From assembly GCA_037576195.1 (NCBI GenBank), contig CM075102.1:20084745-20148744 (forward strand): DNA of 64,000 bases. Direction: 5' to 3'. This document shows, one piece after another, positions 10,878 to 22,185 of this stretch. This stretch comes from Phytoseiulus persimilis (lineage: Eukaryota; Arthropoda; Arachnida; Mesostigmata; Phytoseiidae). The first letter of the stretch is position 1. Each line of letters opens with the position of its first letter. A program made the translations under genes and the position numbers. Under the pieces are notes generated by a model. The model ran no database searches. It was not told the DNA's origin and worked only from the letters and a program-made list of their open reading frames with translations.

Positions 10878-13800
10878 GTGAGTAGGCTCTGCATTGGACT
10901 GCAAAAAAAAAACTTTGAGAGCGAGCTGAGGAGCTCCATTGAGAACGCGATCCACGGAGCCGCATCCGTGGAAACTGTCACCACCGCCAGCTATCAATGG
11001 CAGGTTCCGCTTCGGTGACATGTCCAGTGGCTTCCGTGCGATGTTTGAAAACACGGTTACGGCGCAGGCGCATGCGTACGGAACGACGCGTCGTACTTGG
11101 GCCCCTGTGCCCTTTCTCTCGCGAACCAAAAAAGCCCGGTGTTGCTCATACGTTGCTATTCCGCATTGAGCATCCGAAGAACGTAGAGCTTGTATCGAGC
11201 ATTTAGACCGAAGTTCATCATGGGCGTGTCTTTCCATAGAGAGGAGTGCTGCTCCAAGAGTGGTGTGTTCCTCCTCATCGAGCTGGTGAGACCCTTTCCA
11301 GAGCCTAGACTCTCTGAACCTCTATATCCGCTAAGAGATCCCTTTTCTTGAACGCTCTCTATTCTCACTGACATATGACAGCTGGAAGTGACAACCGCGC
11401 AGCGATTCCGAAGAGTCCTTGACGGTCGAGGCGCTTGAGATGCGCACTCTGCTCGGCCTTCATGGAGCTTCACGTTTTTTTCTGTGAGGGGACTGCGTAC
11501 ATAGTTTTATGACTTGTTGTGTTGCATAACAATCGTTGTTCCGTCGAGACCTTCAAAGTTAAGTGTTGTCGATATCGAGTCCTCCGAAAACGGATTTTCT
11601 GTGAAACAACTCCTCGTTGAATGCATAATCCCTGCCCTATGGACCAGGAGCCCTGTGGGATGCTTCTGTCGTCATTTTCCATGCACTCCCGTCTGCATCC
11701 GCTCTGGATCAATTTGTTTTCTGGATCCACCAGCTTCTCTTCATATTTCAATCACGGCTTGCTTTACCTCTGACGGTTGTGTCCGTGGTAGTTTCCCGAG
11801 CTGCTGATGGAGGACCTGCATGAGGCGTTGCGGAAAACACTCAACAGACTACGAGCGGGATTCTTGAATAGATCATTGTCAAGCTTTGCGGAGCTCTCGT
11901 GTTACAATTTCGTGAGCAGCTGCTCGCTCCCGGCTGCCGAAGAGAATGCCGGCGAGAAGAAAATATTATATAAAACCCCCAGTGATCACGACATTCTTGA
12001 AAAGCCCTTGACAACCAAGACGGAGCCAGAATTCCAAAGAGATCTCGGTTGATGAGTTGCTTTTGCGAGAACCAACACTCTGTTTTCGTTTCGGAAACCA
12101 CAGCAAAGCGTAGCGATCGCTCTGGGCGCATCCATGAATTCATGATTTCCGTATCGGGCGCCTGTCGTTATCGTTGCGTCAAAGCTTATTCGAACAAGCA
12201 GATCGCAGTGATTTCATTATCGGGGAGCGTCTGCTGACCGTAATTGCGGGCCGTTGAGGTGTCGAACTCCTTCCTCACAGAGTACGCTGACAGCAGAACG
12301 GCTTGGACTCCGGAAAATTGATGCTAATAAGTTGACCAATCAACCCGCTGGTCCGTGTAATTTCATCCTTCACTCATCATCTGAAGTAAACTACGGACCC
12401 TCTTGACCTCGCTGCTGCAGGGTGAAACACCAACGCGGAACGCTCCCCCTTCAACATGTATTGGAAAAAAAATTATTGGTCACTTCCGCCGATTATCCCA
12501 TTTAGCTCGTCGAAGTTTTCTGGAAATCCGACCAATGAGGCGTTAAATGAGCTTCCACGTATGCAAGGCGTATCCAATCGGATAGTCACTCAGAACTTCG
12601 GAGCTTGAGCGTTCATGGGATCACGAATGTTTTCTGCTACTTCCCGGCGGGTTTTCCTTCTATTGTCCTCTGCGCCAGGTTGGCTGGGCTGCATTTGGTC
12701 TGAGCACACTCTGTCGATCGCTTCGCGCAACCCAAGAGAAGCCCTTGGTTCTCTGTTTCTTCATCCGTCGATATCTACGTCGACAACCATCGGAGCTTCA
12801 CTGGTGGTGTACACTGAAAGTAACCACGGTGGGCGTTCGCTAAGCACTGCTTTGTGACTTGCGGAACCTTGATATTTCTCTAACGATCAGTGACGTGACC
12901 CGCTGAGTCGCTTATCTTCCGAGTAGTTCGCGTCCACCCTCACGGGAAGCATCATATAAGGCAGCCGTATGAAGGCTTTCCGATCCACACAGATTCCTGT
13001 GGGTCGAAAGCCGTAGACCGATGATCGGTGGCTCTAATTCAGATCTTTTGGACTGATTAGGCGGATCTTTCTGTCAACATGGCGGGAAGCTCCAAATCAT
13101 TCAGACACCCTTTAAGGAGACAACAAGAAACTGATATACGGGTTTAGAGCATTTCGCAACGCCGAGAATGCTTGATCCATCCAGGGTTGAGTCGACAGCA
13201 AATCTGTTCCTCCCTTCCACGTGAAGAACAAACCAATCAAACATCGAAACATGAGGAAGCATGGTGAGCCTGGACACTCGCGTGAAGTATTCTGTCGACT
13301 GAAAATGAGCAGACCATACGAGCCTGGCAGGTGATTGATGGCGAATGGAACTCATTCGCTACATCCAAGCGTAATCCCTGGAGTCGAGAAAGTGTTGGCC
13401 ATCGTCCAGAAATTTCAGTTTCGATGGGAAGGATCAAGGGAGTGGCTTTGATCGTCTTGGACCGGATCAAGCACCGCCGCCTCCGGTTCGATGCACTTTT
13501 TGGCCGAGCTGATGGTGGTTCCAGTATAAGCTCCGAGCCTGATTTTGTTGATGCGAATATCAGGAGATCGAGGGTTCATAATTTCTCCAGTTGTTTCATT
13601 CCCTCAGCGGAAGCGGCTCCAATGCTGACGACGCAGAAAGTTGGTTCGACGTGGTCTGTTCGAGGCCTCTTCTCTGTGCGTGGCCTTAGCGGATATATCT
13701 ATTCTCAGCTTTTGTGGGATTCAATTACTTGGGCTGTTCGTCAAACACAGAATACACTGAAGTATAGTCATCGTGCGGAAGGTAGTGCGAATTCGCCTGT

Positions 13801-15093
13801 CAAGGTTTGTCCCATCCTCATCAGCGGCAGCATTGCCATCACCGCCCACGTTCCAAAACAGCGCGATCGTTGGCTTCACTGGTTGAGGCCGAAAAAAGAA
13901 CCGATTTGGGCGGCCCGGATTCGGAACCGCCGGTCCCAAAGACTGATGACAGTTCACGGTAACGTTTGATGATAACCGGATTCGCATGAAGCGACGGAAG
14001 AACGAATCGCATCGCTGTATCTAACAACCAACCAGGAGATAGAGGCCAACATCATGAGCAGCACATTGAGCGCTTCGTCACGGACCGCGGCAGAGTAGAC
14101 TGATCTTCAGGGAATCTATCCATACAACGACATGAGTGGTGGTCGATATTCTGGAGAAATTCCTCACTGAATTTCGCGGTTGATTCTCCACACTCAGCGA
14201 GCGTTCCTACCAAGCGGAGGAACGGAAAATTTTCGATACTTTTGTACCAAATGTAAATTACTCAGTCAAGTTTCGAACTGTGGAAAACTATTGGAACTTC
14301 AACGTCACGATTCTGGTTATGTGTGTCTCTTGTATACTTGCTGAGGCCTCATAGGTTTCTCGCATGGCCCGATCATCAATGCCAAGGGACGGCCTCAGGT
14401 ACATATAGGAGTCTGATGTAGATCAGGCAATCGGAATCTTAAAGTAATCTTGCCTTCCAGATCTGCGGAGTGATCATCTTCTCCATCCTGAAGGATAACT
14501 CCTTCACGCATTCGGAACCCATCTACTGGCTCCAATACACCTCCTTCATGTTCTTCTTGAACTCCTTCTTTCTCATCCTCTCTGGGGCTTTGACTGGCGA
14601 AGGAGTCTCTGGGAGCTTCTACGTATGTATTTACTTCCGCTTCCCGATCGCCGCGGCTTCCTCGAGCGATAATCTATAATGTACAGCAGTTTGACGCTGA
14701 ATGAGCTACGCTCCTGGTCGAAAGATTGAAGAAAAAGTTGTGAAAGAGCGAACATCGTTACAGCACAACGTTTACCACTTCTTCGGACTTGTCCTTTACT
14801 GCGGTCTTGCCATCTGGACCATCACCAAGGATGGAGCGCCCTCTGGCGAGAAGCATAAGAACCACTACTGGGCTACAATGGTAATGATCTCCGAATACAA
14901 TCTCGGACGAATTTGGGTCTGTCCTCGCGGACGATTCGGTATAAATTCCGGGAAGCGAGAATTATCGATTACGAGGACGGGCTCCGATTCCCCGCAAAGG
15001 TCTGAGAATAAAACGGAGCAATCGTTACAGATTCTGTCTTTCGTTGCCGCTTTCGTCCACGGCATGCACGGAGTCTTCAACTGCCGAGGCTGA
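10812..15093 (+). CDS. Small four-transmembrane (MARVEL-like) protein, alternative first exons
   Basis: Exons: alternative first exons 10812-10877 or 11220-11285, then 14461-14622, 14764-14880 and 15031-15093 (TGA). Every junction is phase 0 with good motifs (GTGAGT or GTGAGA, GTATGT and GTAATG donors; CCTTCCAG and TTACAG acceptors). The 135-residue product has four hydrophobic segments. TM1 spans the first junction (GVFLLIEL joined to ICGVIIFSIL); the others are FMFFLNSFFLILSGAL, FFGLVLYCGLAIW and ILSFVAAFVHGMHGVF. Short loops and a topology with both ends probably cytosolic resemble small MARVEL-like arthropod membrane proteins, but I do not recognise the exact family. The first intron is about 3.2-3.6 kb and contains nothing I can identify. 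A polyadenylation signal follows at 15264. Confidence 0.7.
11220..11285 (+). other. Alternative first exon B of the four-TM gene
   Basis: This encodes MGVSFHREECCSKSG followed by FLLIEL and ends at a GTGAGA donor in phase 0. It is a tandem duplicate of exon A, 408 bases downstream. Each may have its own promoter; I could not identify TATA or initiator motifs with confidence. Confidence 0.65.
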
Positions 15094-15263
15094 CGCGCCG
15101 ATCCTAGGATGAAGATCATGTACCCGTAATATGAAAATCCGTTCCTGCGCTGCCCGTAATTCACGTTTGGATTCGACGTCATCAGGTGGCATTTATACAC
15201 AACCACTCAAAAAAGAACGCTCGTCACGAGTGTTCACTCAATGTATTTAATGACTGGTTCAGC

Positions 15264-15269
15264 AATAAA
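15264..15269 (+). terminator. Polyadenylation signal of the four-TM gene
   Basis: AATAAA lies 171 bases after the TGA stop, a normal 3' UTR length for a compact arthropod gene. Confidence 0.6.
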
Positions 15270-15765
15270 ACTCAAGTCTAAAAAGTTTTCGTAAGTTCGT
15301 TATCTTTGGAGAATATCTGCCCGTTTGTTGCGGCTCAAAGGTTTCTGAGAATTTCTCCCCATCCAGCCCCTGTTCCCCCTCCCCCCTGTTCCAACCTATT
15401 CAACTCTGAGTTCGATGCATCGCATCAAATCCTGAGATTCGCTGCCGACCCGTCGGGATCGGATCCGACTTCCCCGGGAATCCCTTGTTTCAGCCTGTTG
15501 TGCAACGAAAGTCCAAAGTGAGGAAGCTATAACCTCCACCTCCGAAATACGCCGAATCGAGGAGCGTCTCGCGAGTCAAACTTGGGAATATTCTGACGAG
15601 ACGTGATATTCCGTATTACGGGAAACGCGGATATTACGGAGAACACCCTGCAGTCTGTCGTAGAGACTCGTCGAATGATACCGGGTGTTTTCCGTATTAT
15701 TCCTGTTTCCCGTAATGAGGGAAACCAGGTCCTTCCCTACCACAAACCTTTGGGCAATATTTCAT

Positions 15766-18700
15766 TCAAATGGTCGGAGATCCGGCCACCGGCTGGATCT
15801 GAGTTCTCCGAGAAGGTTGGAGTTCGACACCCCTGGGCGAAGTGGAACTCACGCCTGGTTCAGACAAGATGTATCCCACAGAGTGGCACCAACCAACGGG
15901 ATAGATGTCAGGACTCTCGCAATCGACCCATTGATCATAATCACAAGGGAAACCTTCGAAATGGATCAGAAGGAGACGATCCACAACCCGCTCGATGCGA
16001 GCAACGCATATATTCTCCGAAGCAAGCGAGTCGGTGGCTTCTACAAAGTGTCCGACTTCGAAACCGTGCTCTGGGACATTTTTCACAAAAATGTGCGCGG
16101 GGGCTGGTAAACTTTCCGTTTCCTCAAGATATTCCTTCCACCTGCAACAGACGATTCATTAATATCTCCCGCTGTATCGGGTTCGACGGATCTTCTCGCA
16201 TACCTCAACAAGGCTCCGAGTTCCGTCGCTGCTGCAGAGGTCTCCCAAAGGTGCTTCTTTTGAGGTGACTCGATTGTAGGCTCGAGTCTTGATTTGATAG
16301 ATTTTTCTCTTTTGTTTTATCTCGACTGCTCTTATTCACATAAGATCCTCTTCAGTCCTCGGGTGAGCTGTTTCGCATTCACAGATAATTTTCTCCATCT
16401 CTCCCAGCATCGTATGATTTCCTCTTCGCTTCTGAGGGCCGCCGGACGGAATCAGAGCGGCTATTCTCGTGGCTCATACCTTTCCCAAATCTTCACAAGC
16501 TCAGGAAATCTATTAGGTAAGTCAAAAAGTTCGTCGGCTTTTTGAAGCCGCATTTTTGAAATTCCCGCGCTCTACAGCAGTGCCGCCTGGGAGTGCGGCT
16601 GGGTGTTTACACTGAAGATTAGACTCTCGGCTGCGCGCGGATACACCGCTCCCAACTTTATCGTATACTTTGTGGAATCAGCAGCTATTTGAAATGGAGG
16701 AAAAAAAAGAGCATTGTCGACACATCATGTTGTTCTCCTACCGCGAAGGCTTAAGTGCAGCGCAGACAACGCGGAAGATATGCGCAGTTTACGGCGAAAA
16801 CGCACTACACAAATCCACGGTCGAAAAGCGATTCGCCCGTTTCGAAGCTGGAAACTTCAATCTTGAAGATGAGCCGAGATCAGGACGACCTCAAGTTGTG
16901 GAGACGGACGAAATCATTAGCTTGGTTACTTCGAATCCAGCCTTGACCATGAAAGAAATTGAAGATGTGACGGGAGTCTCTCACGGAACCGTTTGGAACC
17001 GCCTGCATCAAGCAGGTTTCTCAAGCAAGCGGAATATCTGGCTACCTCACGACCTCACTGATAGGCAGCTTGAACGACGCGTTGATACCTGTCACCTACT
17101 ACTCCGGAAGAACCACAAGGAATCGTTTCTGAGGAGATTGATAACCGGCGATGAAAAATGGATACTCTACAGAAACGCAACACAGAGAAGAAGCTGGGTC
17201 CGCAAAGGTTCTCAGGCAGCAGCTATCCCCAGACCAGAACTTCATCAAAAAAAGGTCATGCTGAGCTGCTGGTGGGACTGCAAAGGCGTAGTGTTTTTTG
17301 AGCTGCTCCCGATGGATCAGACTATCAACTCCGAAGTCTACTGCAGACAACTTGAAGATTTGAAGACCGCAGTTGCATCCAAGCGCCCAGGTTTGGCAAA
17401 CAGGTGGGGCGTGGTTTTTCAACATGATAATGCGAGACCACACAAAAGTTTGGCTTCCCGGCAGAAATTGGCGGAGTTTGATTGGGATGTGCTACCGCAC
17501 CCAGCCTATAGTCCCGACCTCGCACCATCAGATTATCACTTGTTCAGGTCTCTGCAGAACTCTCTTGACGGCGCCACATTTGAATCTTTGGAGGATATTA
17601 AAAATCACCTCCATCGATATTTTGATAATAAAGAGAAAAAGTTCTGGGAGAATGGAATCATGGATTTACCAGAGCGATGGGCGAAGGTCATCGAACAAAA
17701 CGGTCAATATATAATTGAATAAGAATATTGTTGTCTGCAGAGATTTGGCTCCTCAAAATCGGGTAGAAAAGCCGACGAACTTTTTGACTTACCTAATAGT
17801 TGAATTACCTCAATCGTTTCTAAATCATGCTTCATTTCAAAATCCCGATAGTTGACCGATTCGGGAGGATATGACTTTTCGAAGGTAGTAGTTTGGAATG
17901 AATACGATGCTCTCCCGTTTGAACATCAGAAAAATGCGACTTTCCATAGTCATGATAGATTTTTCGAATGGAAGACTTCGACGATGTCGCGAAACTTCGG
18001 GTGTCACGAATGAATAAATACTCCGAGTCTAGCGACGAGTTATGGGGAGAACCTCGCCAAGGAGCACCTCTCAGCGACTTCTCATCGATTCGCGACCGGG
18101 AAATCGAACCTGCCGACACGAAGAACTGACTCGTCGGCTTCGACGCCAGGGGGGCTGCATCAGTGTCATGATGCCTACATCTCCGCCTCATATCATCGGA
18201 ATTTTGATCATGGACTCGCGGTAATTTTGGAATCAAAAACAAGGTGATGAAATAGCAATGTAAACTTCTCGCCTTTCCTCGCCGTCGATTTCAATGGAGG
18301 GGGAGCTCAGCCCCCATCTGTGGGGAGAACTGGCACCTTGAATCTCCGGAGATCCGTCATCGGAATTTCGATCACCTCCGCGAGTTCATCGAGGTTTCCC
18401 AGAGGAGATCTCAGGAATCGACAGGAGCCGCGACGGAGCTCCAGCCAAGCAATGAAAAATTTGTCCGGAGAGCGGTTTTGAAGACCATGAGCTGACTTCC
18501 CCAGACATCTCGTGATCAAGCTCAAGGCCGAACCTGATGGAAATGACTGCCACGGGTTCATCTCTGAGGGACTCCTGTTCGATGTAGAGAGTCGAGCTTT
18601 AAGAACCTTGATGTATCCAAGAATGACTCACTTGAAAGGTCGATTTTCGTAGCCAGGCGGTTTTCTAACTTTCATGCCCGCCATTTGTGCGTAACCGGCA

Positions 18701-20165
18701 GGATATAGGTGATTCGACGTGGCGTGGAAGCACATCCTATTGCTTTCTGCGTCAGAAGATCCATCATCGGCTTCAATCATCAGATAAGAGTTGCGCAGAA
18801 TTTTGCGTATCGTGCCGACGGTCATCGAGTCGGGGTACTGAGGAGCGAGGAACTCCAGCTTCATACCGACCTCTAGCTCCTGCCTGTCTAGACTTTCTTT
18901 CTGCTGTAATCGGTCAGTATCACATCAGACTTTGCGTTCAAACAAGGCTGTTTGAAGCCATCACATTTCCGGCATTAATTTTCTCGAGTCCGATGAGATG
19001 TTTCACGACTCATTGAACTGGAATTCGTTGAGACCTACGCTATCGAGGATTCGGAGCGGGATGAAGCACTCGAGGGGAGCCTCGTCCTCACTATTGCTGT
19101 TTGCTAGGATTTTTTCCAAGCATGTATCGTAGTGGTATTGCGTGGAACGAATAGCTTGTCCATGGAGCTTCGCCCAACCCACGGGATGTATCATGTGCGA
19201 CGATTCGTGGAACCAGAACTTCTGGTCATCGCTCTTGACGAGATTCTCGTTTTCCGTATAAACAACTTGAAGGCGACGACCGACGACGCTCATCACAAAC
19301 ACCACCCTCAAACAGCTAGTTTCATGAGTGTCGACGGCTTCCAATTTCATCCCTGACGAAAAATAAATGATCTCATAAGCTTGAGGACATCAGAGACGAC
19401 CCCTGGATGCTCTATTGCACTCACCGCGCCATTCCCTCACTCACCTGGCTTGAATTTGCTGGTTGTAGCCAGGCGGAAAACTTCCTGAAAAACCCTCGGA
19501 ATGGTGACGCACCCATGGAGCTTCTCGTCGAGATAAAACTTCCAGTCCGTCTGTGAATTTTCGATGTCTCTCGGTGGGTAGAGTTCTCTCTTGTTGTCTG
19601 TAGACCACCCCACGGGATGCACAGTGTAGTCGATCCCGTCAACGAAACCAGTCATCGTCGTGATGTTCATCCAGAAGTCATCAGAGCAATCGCTTTCTAA
19701 GGGAAGAATCGTTAGCATTGAGTTACCCCTGAATAAGTTACGAGGCCGGATTCCGAGCTCTCGATGTGATCTTGGCCGGCTGAACAGACAACTCTGGAAT
19801 CGACGCTAAGTGGAGAAGATTCGGAATCGAAGTCTTTGGCGCCTTCACTATCAGGAACTCGAGTAAAATCTCCAAAGATCGAATGAGATAACAGATGACG
19901 CCTGACACTCACCGTAACCTAAATAACGTAGTTTCACGAAGTAGCCCTGAACCTCAACCACGGTAGCCAACCAGTACGCAAGCTCATCTGCAGATGATGC
20001 TCTTTTGGAACTCTGGACTTCCACCACGGTACCCAGCTGAACAACGCCAGCCCATCGAGCGGATAGGGGTGCTGTCGGGAACCGGGCCACCGAAGCGGTC
20101 CTGAATTCCTCCGCCCCCAACAGGTGTTTCCAAAAGCATGACTTATAAAGTTTCTCTGTCGACAT
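15766..20165 (-). CDS. Sfmbt: Sfmbt-like protein with four MBT repeats
   Basis: Five exons are in phase: 20165-19913, 19696-19445, 19352-19039, 18879-18632 and 16141-15766 (TGA), giving 480 residues. They encode four MBT repeats, seen as LRYLGY/DDFWMN/VHPVGWS; GMKLEAVD/IHPVGWAK; GMKLEFLAP/LYPAGYAQ; and DYDQWVDCESPDIYPVGW. The order and linkers (WKEYLEETESLPAP) match Sfmbt, the Polycomb PhoRC subunit that binds methylated histone tails and partners Pho. Repeat 4 keeps the full YDxWxD...PVGW signature expected of the methyl-lysine pocket. I see no FCS zinc finger before repeat 1 and no SAM domain after repeat 4. An acceptor-like ACAG just before the chosen Met suggests further 5' exons. The last intron is 2.5 kb and contains a mariner element. 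The end at 15766 is the first in-frame stop; a GTGAGT just upstream could instead splice to an exon I did not find. Confidence 0.8.
16513..17796 (+). mobile_element. Complete mariner transposon in the Sfmbt intron
   Basis: The element is 1284 bp with perfect 30-bp terminal inverted repeats beginning TTAGGTAAGTCAAAAAGTTC at both ends. It is flanked by the TA target-site duplication (16511-16512 and 17797-17798). It contains one long transposase ORF in its plus orientation, opposite to the host gene. Identical ends, intact ORF and intact target duplication point to a recent insertion that could still be mobile. Confidence 0.95.
16670..17722 (+). CDS. Mariner transposase, uninterrupted
   Basis: This 350-residue protein carries out cut-and-paste transposition at TA sites. 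An N-terminal paired-like helix-turn-helix region (about residues 17-115) binds the terminal repeats. The catalytic domain has the mariner triad: D161 in TGDEKW, D253 in QHDNARPH and D288 in YSPDLAPSD. The last two are separated by 34 residues, the D,D34D signature. WLPHDLT (residues 124-130) matches the conserved mariner linker motif. The length is close to the usual 345 or so. An alternative start is the Met at residue 9. There are no frameshifts or stops. Confidence 0.95.
   Translation: MWNQQLFEMEEKKEHCRHIMLFSYREGLSAAQTTRKICAVYGENALHKSTVEKRFARFEAGNFNLEDEPRSGRPQVVETDEIISLVTSNPALTMKEIEDVTGVSHGTVWNRLHQAGFSSKRNIWLPHDLTDRQLERRVDTCHLLLRKNHKESFLRRLITGDEKWILYRNATQRRSWVRKGSQAAAIPRPELHQKKVMLSCWWDCKGVVFFELLPMDQTINSEVYCRQLEDLKTAVASKRPGLANRWGVVFQHDNARPHKSLASRQKLAEFDWDVLPHPAYSPDLAPSDYHLFRSLQNSLDGATFESLEDIKNHLHRYFDNKEKKFWENGIMDLPERWAKVIEQNGQYIIE
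17832..18631. other. Remainder of the last Sfmbt intron
   Basis: About 0.8 kb right of the mariner, including minus-strand frames at 18242-17832 and 18561-18307. They carry no MBT signature, and the flanking exons join in phase without them, so I treat the stretch as intron. Confidence 0.4.
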
Positions 20166-20741
20166 CTCTGTATCCGGCAACAGGGAAAACAGCAGTGGGT
20201 CGTAGAAGATACAATTATGGGTATCACGAGCAAGGTGGAGCTATTCAATCTGTGTTGAATTGATGCACGTGAAATGCCGAATCGTGCAAAACGAACTCCA
20301 AATGACGATACTAGAAAAAATTGCTACAAACTAACTCACAGACCATTGGAGAGGAAGCTGGAGTGAGCTATTCAGAAATACCACCACCGAGATCGGTCCG
20401 AAGCGCTCACTGAGGAACGGCCTCCAATGTCTCAAGACAAGCTATTGTTCGGAGTTGATTGCGAGAATCAAAAAGATGGTCCATACTGAAGCGCATACGG
20501 CCTGAGCGCCTTTAGAAGCCAAGGAGAGGGCTCCGCGCCGCCAGTTTGTATTTACGTGGATGAACGCATTGGTGTCTGCGCGGGCTGTTCTGTACAGTGT
20601 TATCTGTTCCTGAAGGGCTATCGATGCGATTGAGAACGAAAGCACGCCACCGATTCCGCCGCTGACATCCCGTTCGAGAGAGCGGTGGCCTTGTGGGAAT
20701 TTTGAGGACACAGTACAGCTGGAGTTTGCGAGAGCCTATAT
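20166..20741. other. Upstream region of Sfmbt
   Basis: No zinc-finger or other Sfmbt N-terminal domain is visible. A minus-strand open frame at 20711-20442 has no recognised similarity. Any 5' exon may be noncoding or lie further right. Confidence 0.3.
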
Positions 20742-21212
20742 TTTCAGAACCGCAAACCCGCGGGCGCTCGCTACTGGTGCGTCAGGACCGCGGACTCAAC
20801 TCCACGGGCTTTGACCGCAAACGCCCGCGGATTAACTTCCCTTACTTTGACTATTCAGATAAATATTATCAAATTCCGCCCGCGGCGCGAAGCTGATGGG
20901 GCGCGCAGTCAGGGGCGCAAAGCTGATGGGGCGCTCAATTCATGGGCGCAAAACTGATGGGGCGCTCAATAAAATTGCGCAAAGCTCATAGGGCGAGTGA
21001 ACATGACCTTGTTCTCAACAAGAAGAATCTCCTGCGATGGCTAACCAAATGCTCGCGCGGGGTCGGAGAGGGGGGGGCGCATTTTCGCTGGTTTGTCGCG
21101 GGCGCCGCTTGAGCTAGATACGCCACTGCCCGCAAGCCCGCGGTTTTCGTTTGCGGGCTTTCTATTGCGGGTACCCGCGAAATTCATGGACCGCGGGTTT
21201 GCGGTCCTGAAA
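20742..21212. repeat. Palindromic repeat element with short inverted ends
   Basis: The ends are inverted copies: TTTCAGAACCGCAAACCCGCGG starts near 20742, and its reverse complement with one mismatch lies at 21191-21212. Inside, at 20880-21000, about four degenerate copies of GCGCAAAGCTGATGGGGCGC recur every 30-40 bases. Smaller GCGGG/CCCGC inverted motifs recur near both ends. No coding sequence is recognised. It resembles a non-autonomous foldback or MITE. Confidence 0.55.
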
Positions 21213-21424
21213 GTGCGGGCTAGTGCAAACCTCAAGTACAACTTCGTTCATCTCAACCCTGAATATTTTAACCATTCGGATTCCAAGCTCGATCATTCCA
21301 ACCATTCGGACTCCGATCTCGATTACGGTGCGACCCCGATTATTCCAACCATTTTATGAATCGATTGGTTGTAATGATCGAGGTTGTATCGTATTCGCTG
21401 ATAATCTCCGAATTTGACTAGACT

Positions 21425-22185
21425 TTCACTAGTCTATGGAGGTAATGACGGGTTCGATTTGAACATACTTCCGGCGGTCTACGGAGGTGATCCCGGTTCC
21501 GACCTTACCATACTCTCAGATGTCCATGGGGTTGGCTCCGGGGCCGATCTGACCACACTTTAAAAGTCCACGAAGATGATCCTGGGTTCGATCTGGCCAT
21601 ATTTTTCGGGGGTCTATGGAGATGATTCTGGGGTCAGTCTGCCCATACTCTTTGGGGTCGGTCTGCCCATACTCTTTGGGGTCTACGGAGATGATCCTTG
21701 AAGCGATCTGGCCATATCATTTCTCTTCGGAATCCAGAAAGGTGATTTCGGGGTCGATCTGACAATACTTTTGGGGTCCGTGAAGGTATTTTGACAGCGA
21801 ATCTTCAGAATGAATCAGTGTTTCCTAGCTTCCGATTAACGAATCCAGTGGTACCATCGGGCAGTATGCTCAGGTGATAGGAAAAACATCGTTCTGAAAT
21901 TACATTCGTGGCCTCCAAAATGTGTGGTCAAATCGACCCCGTAATTACTTACATAGTCTCCAAGAAGTATGATCAGATTCATCCCGAAATCACCTCCATG
22001 GACTCCGAAGAGGATGATCAGTTTTCTCCAGGAACCAGCTTCGCGGGCCCCGAGGATCTCAGTCAGATCGAATTTGGAATCACCTCCGTAGACTCCGAGA
22101 AGGATGGTCATATCAACCACGGAATCACCTTCATTGAATCCAGAAAGTATGGTAAGATCGACCCTGGAATCACCTTCTAAAGGCG
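21425..22185. repeat. Inverted arrays of a ~57-bp repeat
   Basis: From 21425 to about 21800 a unit of roughly 57 bases recurs, with a core like GTCTACGGAGATGATTCTGG followed by GTCGATCTG-CCATACT. From about 21905 to 22185 the same unit recurs in reverse complement (CTCCGAGAAGGATGGTCATA and similar). The two arrays flank about 100 bases of other sequence, so the whole can fold into a long imperfect hairpin. Because 57 is a multiple of three, open frames through the right array show a 19-residue periodicity, which I take as a by-product. Confidence 0.65.

Noticed and set aside
13331..13969. 212-codon plus-strand ORF inside the first intron of the four-TM gene
   Set aside because: No recognisable domain, opposed by open minus-strand frames, and no promoter or splice support.
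15603..16268. 221-codon plus-strand ORF
   Set aside because: It is the antisense of the MBT repeat 4 exon of the Sfmbt-like gene over much of its length.
18307..18561. Minus-strand ORF as an extra Sfmbt exon
   Set aside because: The flanking exons join in phase without it and it has no MBT signature.
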